Below are positions 51,201 through 59,897 of a stretch of 64,000 nucleotides of DNA, piece by piece. The stretch lies in the NCBI GenBank assembly GCA_003615045.1, contig ML014118.1:1-64000 (forward strand). The letters are read 5' to 3'. The stretch is from Caulochytrium protostelioides (Eukaryota > Chytridiomycota > Caulochytriomycetes > Caulochytriales > Caulochytriaceae). The position numbers and the translations under genes are program-made. Within the stretch, counting starts at the first letter, position 1. Every line of letters begins with the position of its first letter. Under the pieces are notes generated by a model, which saw only the letters and a program-made list of their open reading frames with translations, had not been told where the DNA came from and made no database searches.

Positions 51201-52130
51201 ACATTCTGTTTTGGCGTCACGCCGTTCCCATCCGCCGTGGTTGAGGGATCCCCGGCCAGCGATGCGTCGCGACGCCTGATCCTCACATCGGCCGTGTCCT
51301 CGCACACACCCCCTTCGGCATCGGGTCCCAGTGCCGCTCTCCCGCCGCAAGGCTACCCGTCGATCGCGAAGGCGTCTCCGCAGGGGTCCTTAAACCCGCG
51401 CGCGTCGCCATTCACTGCCTCGCTTCCCGGCCACGACGCCGCGCCCACTTCCTTCTTGGCAGCGCCCCGGCCGGTCTCGACGGTGCCCTTCAACCCGGCG
51501 TCGGCGGCGTCGTGCAAGCTGACGGATGTCGACATCCACTTCCCGGGCTCGAGCGGAGATCCCGACGCGCTGCTCTGGTGGTATCTAACGCTCGGAACGC
51601 AGCCACTGGACGCTCTCTTGCGCGCGAACCCGGGCCAGCAGTATGCGCTGGTCCGCCTACTGCTGCAGCATGCATCGTCGGTCGTCGCCTGCGGTAACGG
51701 CCTTGAGGCGTTGTTTTTGAAGACGGATCCGCTCCTGGCGCTCGGGCTGGATCTCCGCGCCACGGTCCTCTTGTTCGCGTATGCCGTGCGGCAGCTGGGC
51801 GTTTTGATGTCGCCCGCATCGACATCAGTATCAGCATTGGCATCGGCATCGGCGCCGCCGTCGCTGTCGTCATTGTCGGCGGTGGAAGTTGGGTACACCG
51901 GGTGGATTCAAGTCGTGCTCTCGGATCCACGGCTTGACCCGTTGCTGAGTAGCGGGCCCTCGCATATCACGCAGTATAACCAGGTCCGCGACGAGGCCCA
52001 CCGGGCCCTGCAGGCCCTCGTCCGCCAGATCGACGGGCCCGTCGCCCCGCGGCTCGCGTGGGGCATGGCGCATCTCGCGAAGCACTTGCTCGCCCGTGCA
52101 ACGCCGGCGGCGCTCCCGCTCGGCGCCTAA
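48240..52130 (+). CDS. Large low-complexity protein with helical, possibly EDC4/Ge-1-like, C-terminus
   Basis: 1296 residues from the ATG at 48240 (MVDHNCAADTS). Residues about 1-235 and 330-670 are disordered and Ala/Thr/Glu-rich. Residues 237-326 form a six-residue repeat array (units such as TVQVEK, TAHADE, AVQADT, TVQADT). From about 673 the sequence becomes ordered and helical: VVQKQVKHFLGQLHQDVLTS, LSSAFSSLYETVLKPNMQSM, then long coiled coils to about 930. A second helical block at about 1096-1290 (DVDIHFPGSSGDPDALLWWY, YALVRLLLQHASSVVACGNG) ends the protein. The order of helical scaffold segment and C-terminal alpha-helical domain resembles the decapping scaffold EDC4/Ge-1 (Pdc1 in fission yeast), but no WD40 domain is present and the match is weak. 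The frame and amino-acid use strongly support a real gene; the function is tentative. Confidence 0.75.
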   Translation: MVDHNCAADTSRPEPTRTDPTWWRVPSIFSLVTYAARQAMVPESEPESEPAAAAASPPPSTSSLPPPSVPPLSRAVACPSDSPKLTSTAMLLPRDQIDAITHEHQTLFQHARPKVKLVPGTAVPSANGVVLVTPTAAAATATEAKAATGYSAADPAQAARAAQAAHANDAVSTGRPARREPSAVDHVSGAAADAGVAPTTDETAATSGPVGPATTGGRREADKTPKTAEADSTRETTVQVEKTAHADEAVHASKIAQRSETGQVEKSAQPGQTVHHDTAVQADTTVQADTTTPVDKTTHAEMTAPADEAFKRGEIVQVDPTVKVADVERPMRPGANDSSVAAESSAPSGDAPSVTKDDPPQLRAEAEAEADLVADVAAPMKSDGGSEAEAASVLTNANAADAEAQRPSDAQSDFGLDGESRREASRDANSGVETASSATALAPRPADPGASASTGVKLSNAAAITERAAMLAPSTAAEREARPPSAAPVADGAVAALGETAPLTEDAASPAQQTALSTAKRPNAVSTFLTAAATPSASATIASSVTSSERDSDNESDSESDGDSETPESLRSAGSPESDNARESDPVAVAVGKNAGHVVAGAIAIDRKPFEEGATAASKALASASAPEAVSPATGAVTVGTVTADAVASEAVASEAVASDRAASTSAPVALEDVVQKQVKHFLGQLHQDVLTSPLLELLLQQLCAGIDKTLSSAFSSLYETVLKPNMQSMFTQPKSQLAAMSARLDMVVSRLNTAESSQATLLARVSDLKSMMGIVGKQHSVLIDHLEKLAPLSAFRSQLIAVAKQQTKEVSEAQQLLAGQQTEKLMTATADQSRQVKLLLNTVQSHLDKRLAGALSASTAAAAATPSADAEQMMQRRFDDVNKQLKTMMKELRAEIKTLAQTIPSTPSRSPSPSSSDMADQKRLESLRPHFDEQMKELRAEVRALALDKAQAVPAPVPVSVRATTTTTTTTTPEPTPAATGAPTASTFCFGVTPFPSAVVEGSPASDASRRLILTSAVSSHTPPSASGPSAALPPQGYPSIAKASPQGSLNPRASPFTASLPGHDAAPTSFLAAPRPVSTVPFNPASAASCKLTDVDIHFPGSSGDPDALLWWYLTLGTQPLDALLRANPGQQYALVRLLLQHASSVVACGNGLEALFLKTDPLLALGLDLRATVLLFAYAVRQLGVLMSPASTSVSALASASAPPSLSSLSAVEVGYTGWIQVVLSDPRLDPLLSSGPSHITQYNQVRDEAHRALQALVRQIDGPVAPRLAWGMAHLAKHLLARATPAALPLGA
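48948..49217 (+). repeat. 18-bp / six-residue tandem repeat array, about 15 units
   Basis: Within the previous gene. Units follow the pattern (T/A)(V/A)(Q/H)x(D/E)x in register for about 15 copies; two adjacent copies at 49,074-49,110 are almost identical in DNA. The rest have diverged but keep the period. Confidence 0.7.
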
Positions 52131-52912
52131 CCCCGCTTCTCCCTGAGTAACGGATATCAGTGAACAGGATTGACAAGTTGGACGCCTTCTGGGGATGCGA
52201 TTGGTATGCGTCGAGGACGGCCTGGGTATGAAGTCTTGGAGCACACCGCCGCCGCGGTCGAACGGCTGGAGCTGTGTGCACTGGGGAGGCGCCGTCGGCC
52301 ATGGGACGCTGAGCATCTGCGCCACCTCGGCGGCCGCGGTGGTGGCGGCGGCGGCGGCGGCGGCAGCGGGGCCGAGGCCGAGGCCGATAGTCCCCCTTCT
52401 CTACCTCCCACCAACTCAGGGCCTCTTGCTCGGCGGGCGAGACGGCGGGCGGACGGCGGGCACATAACACGCGCGTCGCGACACGTGTGGCCAACGCATG
52501 GCACCCGTCGGTGGCGGCGCGGCAGCGGGCATCGCGGTCTCGTGGTGCCTGCTGCCGCGCCGCCACGCGCCGTCCCCCCCGCTTCGCCTGCTCGCGGCGC
52601 CCTCTGTTGCTCAAGATCGTGGCCCGCGCCTGCCGCGCTCGACCGCCGCGCTCGACCGCCGCGCTTGCCACTGCTCGACCGCCGCTCCCGGCCGCCGCCG
52701 CCCGTCTGCCGCCGCCGCCGCCGCTGCTGCTGCTATCCCCCGAAGCGCGTTGGTACGGCGGGAGAGGACTGCCGGCGGGTCGTCTCTGGTCCGCCGTCCC
52801 GCCGTCGCCGCCCGCCGCCGTCGAGGAGAACCCCGCGCTCACGGCGTGTAGGGCCCCTCGGCTCGACCCCGTCCGGCCGTCGTCGCCGCCTATCGCGCCG
52901 TCCCACGCGGGG
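52131..52912. other. Intergenic/leader region upstream of the R3H gene
   Basis: Very GC-rich, with a GGC-repeat stretch near 52,330-52,370. The R3H frame is open back to about 52,487 but without an ATG or any conserved sequence, so it is treated as leader. A 5' exon cannot be excluded. Confidence 0.45.
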
Positions 52913-55900
52913 ATGCCGTCTTCTGCGGCGCCTCCCTCAGCCGGCGTGCCCGCGACCACGCCTCCGGCGGCCGCGACGGCCGGTCCGACCATGGCCGCCG
53001 CAGCGGCCGCCGTCATGCCGACGCCGGTGACGACGGCGCCGCTGCCCGCCTCGGGCCAGCCGGCCATGCTGCCCCCGCCGGTGTCGCCCTCCCCGGCGCC
53101 GACCTCAACCTCCTCCACCGCCCACTCGCCGCCGCCGCTGCCGTCGTCTTCGCAGCCGGCTCGCGCCGCTCGCGACTCAGCGGTCCCGCACAAACCGCGA
53201 CTGGGCATCCCGAAGGCTTATATTACGGTGGCGACGACGGCGCCGCGCGCCGCATCGGCTAAGGCGCCGACCCAGGCTGCCGTGCCTTCGGCGTCCGCCG
53301 CCGCCTTGCCGGGATCGCCGGCATTCGATACCGCCGCGCCCGCGCCGGCAGCAGCGCCAGTCTCCGCATCGGCGGCGGCGGCCTCAGACGGCGAGCGGCG
53401 CGGCGGCCTCGCCGACAGCGACGCGCCTCCGCTGGCGGGCCCACACCGGCTCGTGTCGCCCTGGACTGACACGACGTGCGCCGAGGATCTGGACCCCATC
53501 GTGCGCGCCGGCATCAACGACCCGAAGGACCGCGGGTTCCTGCTCAAGCTGGACGCCGACCTCGCCGTCTTCCTCGCCGCGCCGCAGCAGATCCGCATCG
53601 AGTATCCGGGGCTGAACTCGTACCAGCGCTTGATGGTCCATCGCACGGCGCAGCGGTTTGGCCTCGCCCACGTCGTCGACGCCCATCGCCGCGCCGTCAT
53701 GCTGTTCAAGACGCCGCAGTCCCAGATCCCGACGTTGCGCTTGCACACCCTGCCGCCGCCGCCATCGGCCGGCTTGACGGCCGTGGGGCCATCCTCCATC
53801 GCTCCGACGCCAGCGCCGTCCTCGGTGCCGACGGCCGTGCTGCCGGCGACGGCAGGGGCCGTCGCGCCGTCCGCGCCGAAGACGCCGTCCGCCGTCCCCG
53901 TCACCATTATCCAGCGCACGCTGAAGCACGAAGCATCGACCGGAGCTCAGCGACAGCGAGCGAGCACTGTGCCGAGCCGCGGCGCCGCTGCCGCCGCGGG
54001 CGACCGCGCAGCGCCAGGGTCGGCCACCAGCTCTCGGTCTGCTCGCGCAGGCCGCAGGAGCGGCGCTTCATCGCTCACCCCCGCGGGCGGCGCTGCCGGC
54101 GACACGGATGCGGATGCGGATGCGGATGCGGATGCGGATGCGGATGCGGATGCGGATGCGGATGCAAATGCGGATGCAAATGCGGATGCGGATGCGGATG
54201 CGGCCTCGGCGAACGCTTCAACGTCCGCGTCGTCGGCCTCCGCAGCGGGACCCGACCCGTCCGCGGCGCCGACGGCGTCCAAAGGGTCGCCGTCGGCGCG
54301 GAAGGGCCGCTCCATCGCCGAACGCGCGACGGCCTACCAGCTGGCGCGCGCCCGGATCTTTATGACCAATGCGGCGGCGGACAGCGCAGAGTCTTCCACG
54401 CCGTCGCCGCTGTCCGGGGCTGCTGCTGCCGGTACGAGCGGGGCTACCGGGTCGTCGTCGCGCCTGGCCCACATGGTGCTGCAGCATCCGCTGCCGCCGC
54501 CGCCGCCGGTCTCGTTCCAGCACCTCGCACATAAGCGCCGTTATGCGAAGCCGGCGTCGAATGGGAGTCACGCGCCGCCGCTCAGTCGCACTGGCGCGGG
54601 CGCCACACCCAGCCACGCCACAGGCCGGAGTTACGGGACAGCGCCGTCGTCAACATCCCCATTGGCTGTGGCGCCCGCGGCAACATCGACGCCGGGTCTG
54701 GCCCCGCCGTCGTATACCGCTCGCGCCGGCTCGAGCGGCGCGAAGCACGGCGACGGCGCCCACCATGACGGGTCATCCGCCGAGTCCCGGCATCACCGGC
54801 CGCCCACGACGGCTAGACCCCAGCATGGCAGCGGCCGCAGCCATCACAATGGCCACGGTCACGGCCACGGGAGTGGAAACGGCGGCGGACGCGGGGGCCC
54901 GCGGTACGGGCGCTTCCCCCCGCATGGCCACGGCGGTCCCGTCCCGCCCACCAGCCCGTTCCTCGCCTTCCCAGGGGTCCCGCCAGCCGCGGGCGGGCCG
55001 CTGGTCGAGAACCACTACTACTACTACATGCCGTCGCCCGACGGCGCCGCGCCGCGACACGGGCTTCCAGCCGGACTGAGCCCCGCCATGCTCGCGGCGT
55101 ACATGCCGCATGCGGCTCACCGCGGCCTCTACCCCATGATGGGCTACGCGCCGTCCGGCGCGTACTCGGACGCCGGCGTCAGCAGCATGGATCGCAGTGG
55201 CTTCCATGGACCTCCGCGCCCGGGCAGCGACGTCTCGAGCGAGTGGTCCCAGGGCATGGCGTCGCCCATGCACGTCAGCGACCGCGGCATCAGTATGGGC
55301 GCCAGCGGCCATGCCAACGGTGTTTCTAGCCATGGTGCCGGCAACGACAACGGCACTGCGAACGGCGGCCATGGCGGCAGCGGCAGCAGCAGCAGCGGCA
55401 TGGGCCCGCCGCTTGGAGCGCATCTGGTGGGCCCTCCGTCGGGCGCGCCCTATCTGCCGTACGGCGGATACGCGGCCGCGCCTTTTCCGATGATGTACTC
55501 GTCGCCCGGTGCGGGCGCGCCGATGGGCTATGACGGCGTGCACCTCGGCGCCGGCTCGCCGATGGGCATGGGTCTCGGCATGGGCATGGGCATGGGTATG
55601 AGTATGGGCATGGGCATGGGCATGGGCCCGCTCGGCCCCAACAATTCCATGGGCCCCGCGCATCTGGGGCATGCGGCCCGAAACGCGCCGTCCGAACTGC
55701 ACGGCGCGTCAGCCAGCGATGCCATGCATCCGCTCGACCGCCCGGGTGGCCATAGCCGGATCCCACCGACGTGCGACGGGCTCTCGCCGCCAATTGCGCC
55801 GCGTGGGATCGACGCCGGCCGTGGCGGCGGCGGCCCGGGCGGCGCCGACGACGACGACGACGCGTCCTCCCGCGGCGCGATCGCCAACAGCAGCGTCGCC

Positions 55901-56335
55901 GGCAACGAGCGGCCGCTCTCGGACAAGACGTCCGAGTCGAGCTGGGTCCCCGACGCGCCCGCCGTCGTGCAGCATGTGGCGAACTACGTCAACAACCTGC
56001 CGTTGATCGGCAACGGCAACGGCGACGGCGACGGCGATTGCGGCGCGCATAGCTCTGACCGCCGGGACAGCCGCGGTGGCGCTGGCGGCGGCAGCGGCAG
56101 CAGCAGCGTCGGTGTCGGTGGCGGGAGCGGCCGCCGCCACGGCATGGACCCGGCGAGCGACACGGTGGACTCGACGGCGTCGACGACGTCGTCGTCGGGC
56201 CACGGGGGTCTCGACCACCGCGCCGGCAGCGAGTCAGTGACGGTGCTGTCGGAAGACCTGCGGACCCAAGCGCCGACCGTGTCCTCGGTCGATGACGGCG
56301 CCTCGCAGCAGGGCGACGAGCGACTTTTTCTGTGA
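52913..56335 (+). CDS. R3H-SUZ domain RNA-binding protein (R3HDM/encore/Rbs1-like)
   Basis: 1140 residues from the ATG at 52913. After a Pro/Ala-rich leader, the R3H domain lies at about 200-265: GFLLKLDADLAVFLAAPQQI, LNSYQRLMVHRTAQRFGLAH (Arg and His of R3H present), then VMLFKTPQSQIPTLRL. A SUZ motif follows at about 465-485 (RATAYQLARARIF). Both motifs bind single-stranded RNA and together define the R3HDM/encore group and yeast Rbs1-type proteins, so a cytoplasmic mRNA-binding role is likely. The remainder is disordered: a (Asp-Ala)n run, His/Gly-rich and Met/Gly-rich stretches, and Pro/Tyr-rich sequence (YLPYGGYAAAPFPMMYSSPG). Such composition is common in RNA-granule proteins. The start is the first ATG in the open frame. 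Confidence 0.8.
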   Translation: MPSSAAPPSAGVPATTPPAAATAGPTMAAAAAAVMPTPVTTAPLPASGQPAMLPPPVSPSPAPTSTSSTAHSPPPLPSSSQPARAARDSAVPHKPRLGIPKAYITVATTAPRAASAKAPTQAAVPSASAAALPGSPAFDTAAPAPAAAPVSASAAAASDGERRGGLADSDAPPLAGPHRLVSPWTDTTCAEDLDPIVRAGINDPKDRGFLLKLDADLAVFLAAPQQIRIEYPGLNSYQRLMVHRTAQRFGLAHVVDAHRRAVMLFKTPQSQIPTLRLHTLPPPPSAGLTAVGPSSIAPTPAPSSVPTAVLPATAGAVAPSAPKTPSAVPVTIIQRTLKHEASTGAQRQRASTVPSRGAAAAAGDRAAPGSATSSRSARAGRRSGASSLTPAGGAAGDTDADADADADADADADADADANADANADADADAASANASTSASSASAAGPDPSAAPTASKGSPSARKGRSIAERATAYQLARARIFMTNAAADSAESSTPSPLSGAAAAGTSGATGSSSRLAHMVLQHPLPPPPPVSFQHLAHKRRYAKPASNGSHAPPLSRTGAGATPSHATGRSYGTAPSSTSPLAVAPAATSTPGLAPPSYTARAGSSGAKHGDGAHHDGSSAESRHHRPPTTARPQHGSGRSHHNGHGHGHGSGNGGGRGGPRYGRFPPHGHGGPVPPTSPFLAFPGVPPAAGGPLVENHYYYYMPSPDGAAPRHGLPAGLSPAMLAAYMPHAAHRGLYPMMGYAPSGAYSDAGVSSMDRSGFHGPPRPGSDVSSEWSQGMASPMHVSDRGISMGASGHANGVSSHGAGNDNGTANGGHGGSGSSSSGMGPPLGAHLVGPPSGAPYLPYGGYAAAPFPMMYSSPGAGAPMGYDGVHLGAGSPMGMGLGMGMGMGMSMGMGMGMGPLGPNNSMGPAHLGHAARNAPSELHGASASDAMHPLDRPGGHSRIPPTCDGLSPPIAPRGIDAGRGGGGPGGADDDDDASSRGAIANSSVAGNERPLSDKTSESSWVPDAPAVVQHVANYVNNLPLIGNGNGDGDGDCGAHSSDRRDSRGGAGGGSGSSSVGVGGGSGRRHGMDPASDTVDSTASTTSSSGHGGLDHRAGSESVTVLSEDLRTQAPTVSSVDDGASQQGDERLFL
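54105..54202 (+). repeat. GATGCG hexamer array encoding (Asp-Ala)n
   Basis: About 16 tandem GATGCG units with two AAT variants, inside the R3H-SUZ gene. The array preserves frame and gives an acidic Asp-Ala tract between the R3H and SUZ motifs. Confidence 0.9.
55559..55633 (+). repeat. GGCATG hexamer array encoding Met-Gly repeats
   Basis: About 12 tandem GGCATG-type units with minor variants in the disordered C-terminal half of the R3H-SUZ gene. Confidence 0.85.
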
Positions 56336-56499
56336 CGAGGAGTTCGTGGAATGATAGACGCTTTCTGGGATTTTAGATAGACGACAAGAAAACTACTTAA
56401 ACATGGGGGCCATGGCAAAGGCGCCGGACGAACGTCGAACGACATTGCCACGATGTCGATGCCGGTGTCCATGGTGATTGGGGGGTGGACGAAGGTGGT

Positions 56500-58440
56500 T
56501 CAGAGCATACTGCGAAACACGCGTGCAGCGCAGCGCGTGAGCCAGTGCGGCCGGCGGTAGGGCTGCTGCATCGTTTCGATGGTGACGTCGCGCGTAGCGC
56601 TGTCCAGGTACGCCAGGTTGTCTCGCAGGGCCTGCTGCAGCTGCGGATCGCGCGTCCACACGACGACCTGGGCTTCGAGGTCGCGCTCGAGCGAGCGCGC
56701 GCCGTAGTTGCTGCTCCCGATGACGGTCAGGAACGGCAGCGGCCGCTTCAGCGACGGCGTCGACATGAACGCCCCCGTCGTGGTCGTCGCCGTCGTCGCC
56801 GCTGATGCTGGCGCTGATGGTGGTGGTGGCGGAGACGACCACGTATCGTGTAGCCAGAGCCCCTTGGCATGGTAGGTCCAGCCTTCGCGGCGCCATTCGT
56901 GAATGTGCTGGCGGCAGCCTTCGGTCCAGCGGCTTGCGGAGCGCGCCATCGTCAAAAACCGAATCTGCAGCGATGTGTATGCCGCGGGCAAGAAGCGCGA
57001 GTAGCCGGCGGAGTTAAAGAAGCCGTTGGCCTCGGGCGCTGCAGTAAGGACCGTTGTGTGGCCGGGGAGCGCGACGAGTAGCTTTTGCAGCCACGGGACC
57101 GGGTTGAAGTATCCCGAGGAAAAGACGACGTCGCAGCCCACGGCGCCGACTGAGGCGCGGCCGTCGGCACGTTTCATCGCGTCGGCGGCGTCGGCCAGCG
57201 CGCGGCGGTCCGCATGCTGCGTCTGGTGGGCAAGCATGGCACCCATCAACTCGCGCAGGGTCCCCGCGTCCTGCTCGATGCCGTACGGTGCCATCTGCAG
57301 GCTGGGGTACAGCCACGTGGCGGCCGTGGGGTACGCGGCGCGCCACCGCCGGCTGCGTGCCGCCCACGTGCGGCAGTGGTTCGCGAGGTCGCGCGACATG
57401 GCGCCGACAAAGCGCTTGTGGTGAGGCGCTGACTGGAGCACATGGGCCTGCAGCGGCGGCTGCAGCGTCGGCGACGCCACGTGGCCTGCGGCGGCGCCTG
57501 GCGGAGCGGGCGCAAGGGTATAGCAGTACGGCAGCATGAGACGGGTCAGCTCGTCAAAGTAGTCGCAGAGCTGCTGCTGGCGGAAAGTGATATAGCGGTC
57601 CTGGCGGTCGGTAAAGTAGTCGTGGTTGAGGTTGGCGCCCGAGAGCGTGACGCTCGCGTCGCTCAGATAGTATTTCATGTGCTGCAGCCCGAGAGTTTCG
57701 TTGAGACGGGCCGGAAGCACGCGCTTCCAGAGCGGCGTCAGCGCCGGCGTCTGGTAGAAGCCGATCTGGACGCGGTCGGGGAAGGCGGCAGCGAGCGGCG
57801 CCAGCAGGTCGACGGACGTCGCGGCGCCCGGCGGGAATGACCGGGTCCCGCGGAGCCCGTCGAGCAGCAGCACGACTTGCAGCTGCGGCTGCCGCTGCAG
57901 CTGCGCGCGGACCGCATCGACGAGCGCTGTCTCCTTGGCGCCCAGATACAGCGACGCCAGAATGAGCCGGTGCTCGGCGCTGCGGATCTGCGCGAGTAGA
58001 CGCGCGTAGAAGTCCGCAGGGGTCGTGAGGACGTCGGCGTCGCCAGGCAGCAGCGGGAACGACGGCAGCCAGGCGTCGAGACGCCGCTTGATATCCACCG
58101 CCACGGGCGGCGTCGGCGAAGATGACGGCGAGGGCGAGGGCCACGTCGTTGGCGATTCCCCCGCCGATGCCGGCACGAACGCGGACGCTGGCGGCGGCGA
58201 CGGCGTCGGCACCACGGGCGGGCGCGGCGCCGGGCCGCGTCGACCTGCTGAGGCGCTCAAGCATCGCATCGACCGTGGCACGTGCTTTGACGGCGACGGC
58301 CGCGGGATAAGCCAACGCATATCCCGCCATGGCTGCGGGTGCATTGGCGCAGAAGCATGGGAACAGACGCACCACGCACGCGCAGCACCCGGCGCCGTGA
58401 TCCGCGCGATCGACGCCGCCACGGCCGCCGTGAGGGTCAT
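56500..58440 (-). CDS. PGS1: CDP-diacylglycerol-glycerol-3-phosphate 3-phosphatidyltransferase (PGP synthase), mitochondrial
   Basis: 646 residues from the ATG at 58440. The protein has two phospholipase-D-type HKD motifs: HMKYYLSD at about 255 followed by SGANLNHDYFTDRQDRYITF, and HAKGLWLHD at about 523 followed by VIGSSNYGARSLERDLEAQV. The first half also contains the family blocks ILASLYLGAKETALVDAVRA and VVLLLDGLRGTRS. PGS1 makes phosphatidylglycerophosphate, the committed step toward phosphatidylglycerol and cardiolipin, in the mitochondrial inner membrane. The N-terminal 45 residues are rich in Ala, Arg and Ser with few acids, which fits a mitochondrial presequence. At 646 residues it is longer than yeast Pgs1 (521) because of the N-terminal extension and low-complexity inserts. 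The open frame upstream of 58440 lacks an ATG. Confidence 0.9.
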   Translation of the reverse strand: MTLTAAVAASIARITAPGAARAWCVCSHASAPMHPQPWRDMRWLIPRPSPSKHVPRSMRCLSASAGRRGPAPRPPVVPTPSPPPASAFVPASAGESPTTWPSPSPSSSPTPPVAVDIKRRLDAWLPSFPLLPGDADVLTTPADFYARLLAQIRSAEHRLILASLYLGAKETALVDAVRAQLQRQPQLQVVLLLDGLRGTRSFPPGAATSVDLLAPLAAAFPDRVQIGFYQTPALTPLWKRVLPARLNETLGLQHMKYYLSDASVTLSGANLNHDYFTDRQDRYITFRQQQLCDYFDELTRLMLPYCYTLAPAPPGAAAGHVASPTLQPPLQAHVLQSAPHHKRFVGAMSRDLANHCRTWAARSRRWRAAYPTAATWLYPSLQMAPYGIEQDAGTLRELMGAMLAHQTQHADRRALADAADAMKRADGRASVGAVGCDVVFSSGYFNPVPWLQKLLVALPGHTTVLTAAPEANGFFNSAGYSRFLPAAYTSLQIRFLTMARSASRWTEGCRQHIHEWRREGWTYHAKGLWLHDTWSSPPPPPSAPASAATTATTTTGAFMSTPSLKRPLPFLTVIGSSNYGARSLERDLEAQVVVWTRDPQLQQALRDNLAYLDSATRDVTIETMQQPYRRPHWLTRCAARVFRSML

Positions 58441-59897
58441 GGTCAGTACTGCTATGCGGCCGAGAGGCGCGACGCACGTCAGGCTGGGGGAGGTGTCAGG
58501 AAGCCGCCGGCAAAGACGGCGCGGCCAAGGGCGGAGAGACGCGCTCGTGGCCCTGCCGCTATCCTCGGCCAAGACGCCGGCGGCGCCAAGAGCAGGTATA
58601 CCGTCGAAGCGGTGGGCGTCGCCAGCAGCGCGCCCATGTACACAGCGCCGGATCGCCGCGGCCTTCTGGTCGTCGGGGTCGCCTTCCCGAACGAGACTCC
58701 GCTCGGAGGTGTGATCCGCGGCGCCGTGGACGCCGTGGCGTCGGCCTCTGGCGCGGCGTAGTGTGGCGTGGCGGTGTCCACCGCGACCGCGTTCATTGAT
58801 ACGGCCGCCTGCGGACGCCGGCGACGGCCCCGGTGGCGGCCGCCACTGCCGGATGCCAACGCTCTAATGCTCCAATGCTCCAACGCTCCAATGCTCCAAC
58901 GCTCCAACGCTCGACACGATGCAACGGAGCGCCTCTGACATGCATGTGGCGGGGGCATGCTGCTCGACGGGTTGAATCACACCGATGCGTCCGTCATGGA
59001 TCGCGCATCGCACGTGGTGTGACGTCCTGGTCATCGTGAGGACACATGAATAGTGGAGACCCCGTGCTCTGCCTCGTCATGCGGCATCATGGCGAGGAAA
59101 GGAACACGATCCGGCTGGTCGCGCCATCGTCGCGGCTCGCCGCAATGCTTGTGCAAGCGTACGGTCTTGCCGAGTCTGTTGTCCAAGTATGACGCCCAGG
59201 ACCCTGATCCACGAGTCACGCCCATGGGCAAAGCCCGAAAAGATGGCGCAAGAGGCTGGGCTGGGCAGGCCCCCCCGAGCTGGCGGTGGCACGATCGGAT
59301 GGCAACGCTTCGTCGGACCACGAATCCATTATCCGCCCTTCCCGTGCGCGCGTAAACACCGCTGACCCGGACACTCACCAGCAAAAAATCACAAGGGACC
59401 CGAATTGGGATTCACGCGAGAAATCATCCTGACGCAGCGCGTCGCGGAGATGCTCGCGGTCCTGCTTTAACACGCCGCCGCGTCGACGGATTTGTCGAAG
59501 GCCGCCATCCCGCCGTCCGATTGACCTGCCGCGGACCACATGCGTCCGTGACGGCCGCCCTCGACGCAGACCGTGAGCCTTGAGCTTCCCCGACAACATC
59601 ACCGCTCCGGAGCGTTCCTCGGCTCTGCCACCGCTCGCGCGCTGCTCGGCCAAGTCCCGCCGGCGATCGGCCACACCCGCTTCACAGAGCGCGCCCTGTG
59701 CGTGCCGCTGCCGCCCCACGTGTGTCCCACGTGATCACGGCTTCCACGTGCGGCAGGTGCCGGAGGTCGTGGACGATCGCGCGGCCCCACACGCGCGCGC
59801 GCGCCGCTGTCCGTCTGCCCCGCCCCGACCGACCGGCCGCCGCCAGCTGCAGCCCCGCTCCCCGTGTCCGGCTTGTTGACCCGCGGCTGTCGCCGGC
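58441..59897. other. Divergent intergenic region between PGS1 and Hook genes
   Basis: 1.46 kb with no recognised gene; promoters of both neighbours should lie here. It contains one 8-bp tandem repeat, annotated separately. Confidence 0.5.
58862..58909. repeat. 8-bp tandem repeat CTCCAA(T/C)G, six units
   Basis: Six copies of an octamer with C/T alternation at one position and one further C-to-T variant. It lies about 425 bp upstream of the PGS1 ATG. Confidence 0.9.
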
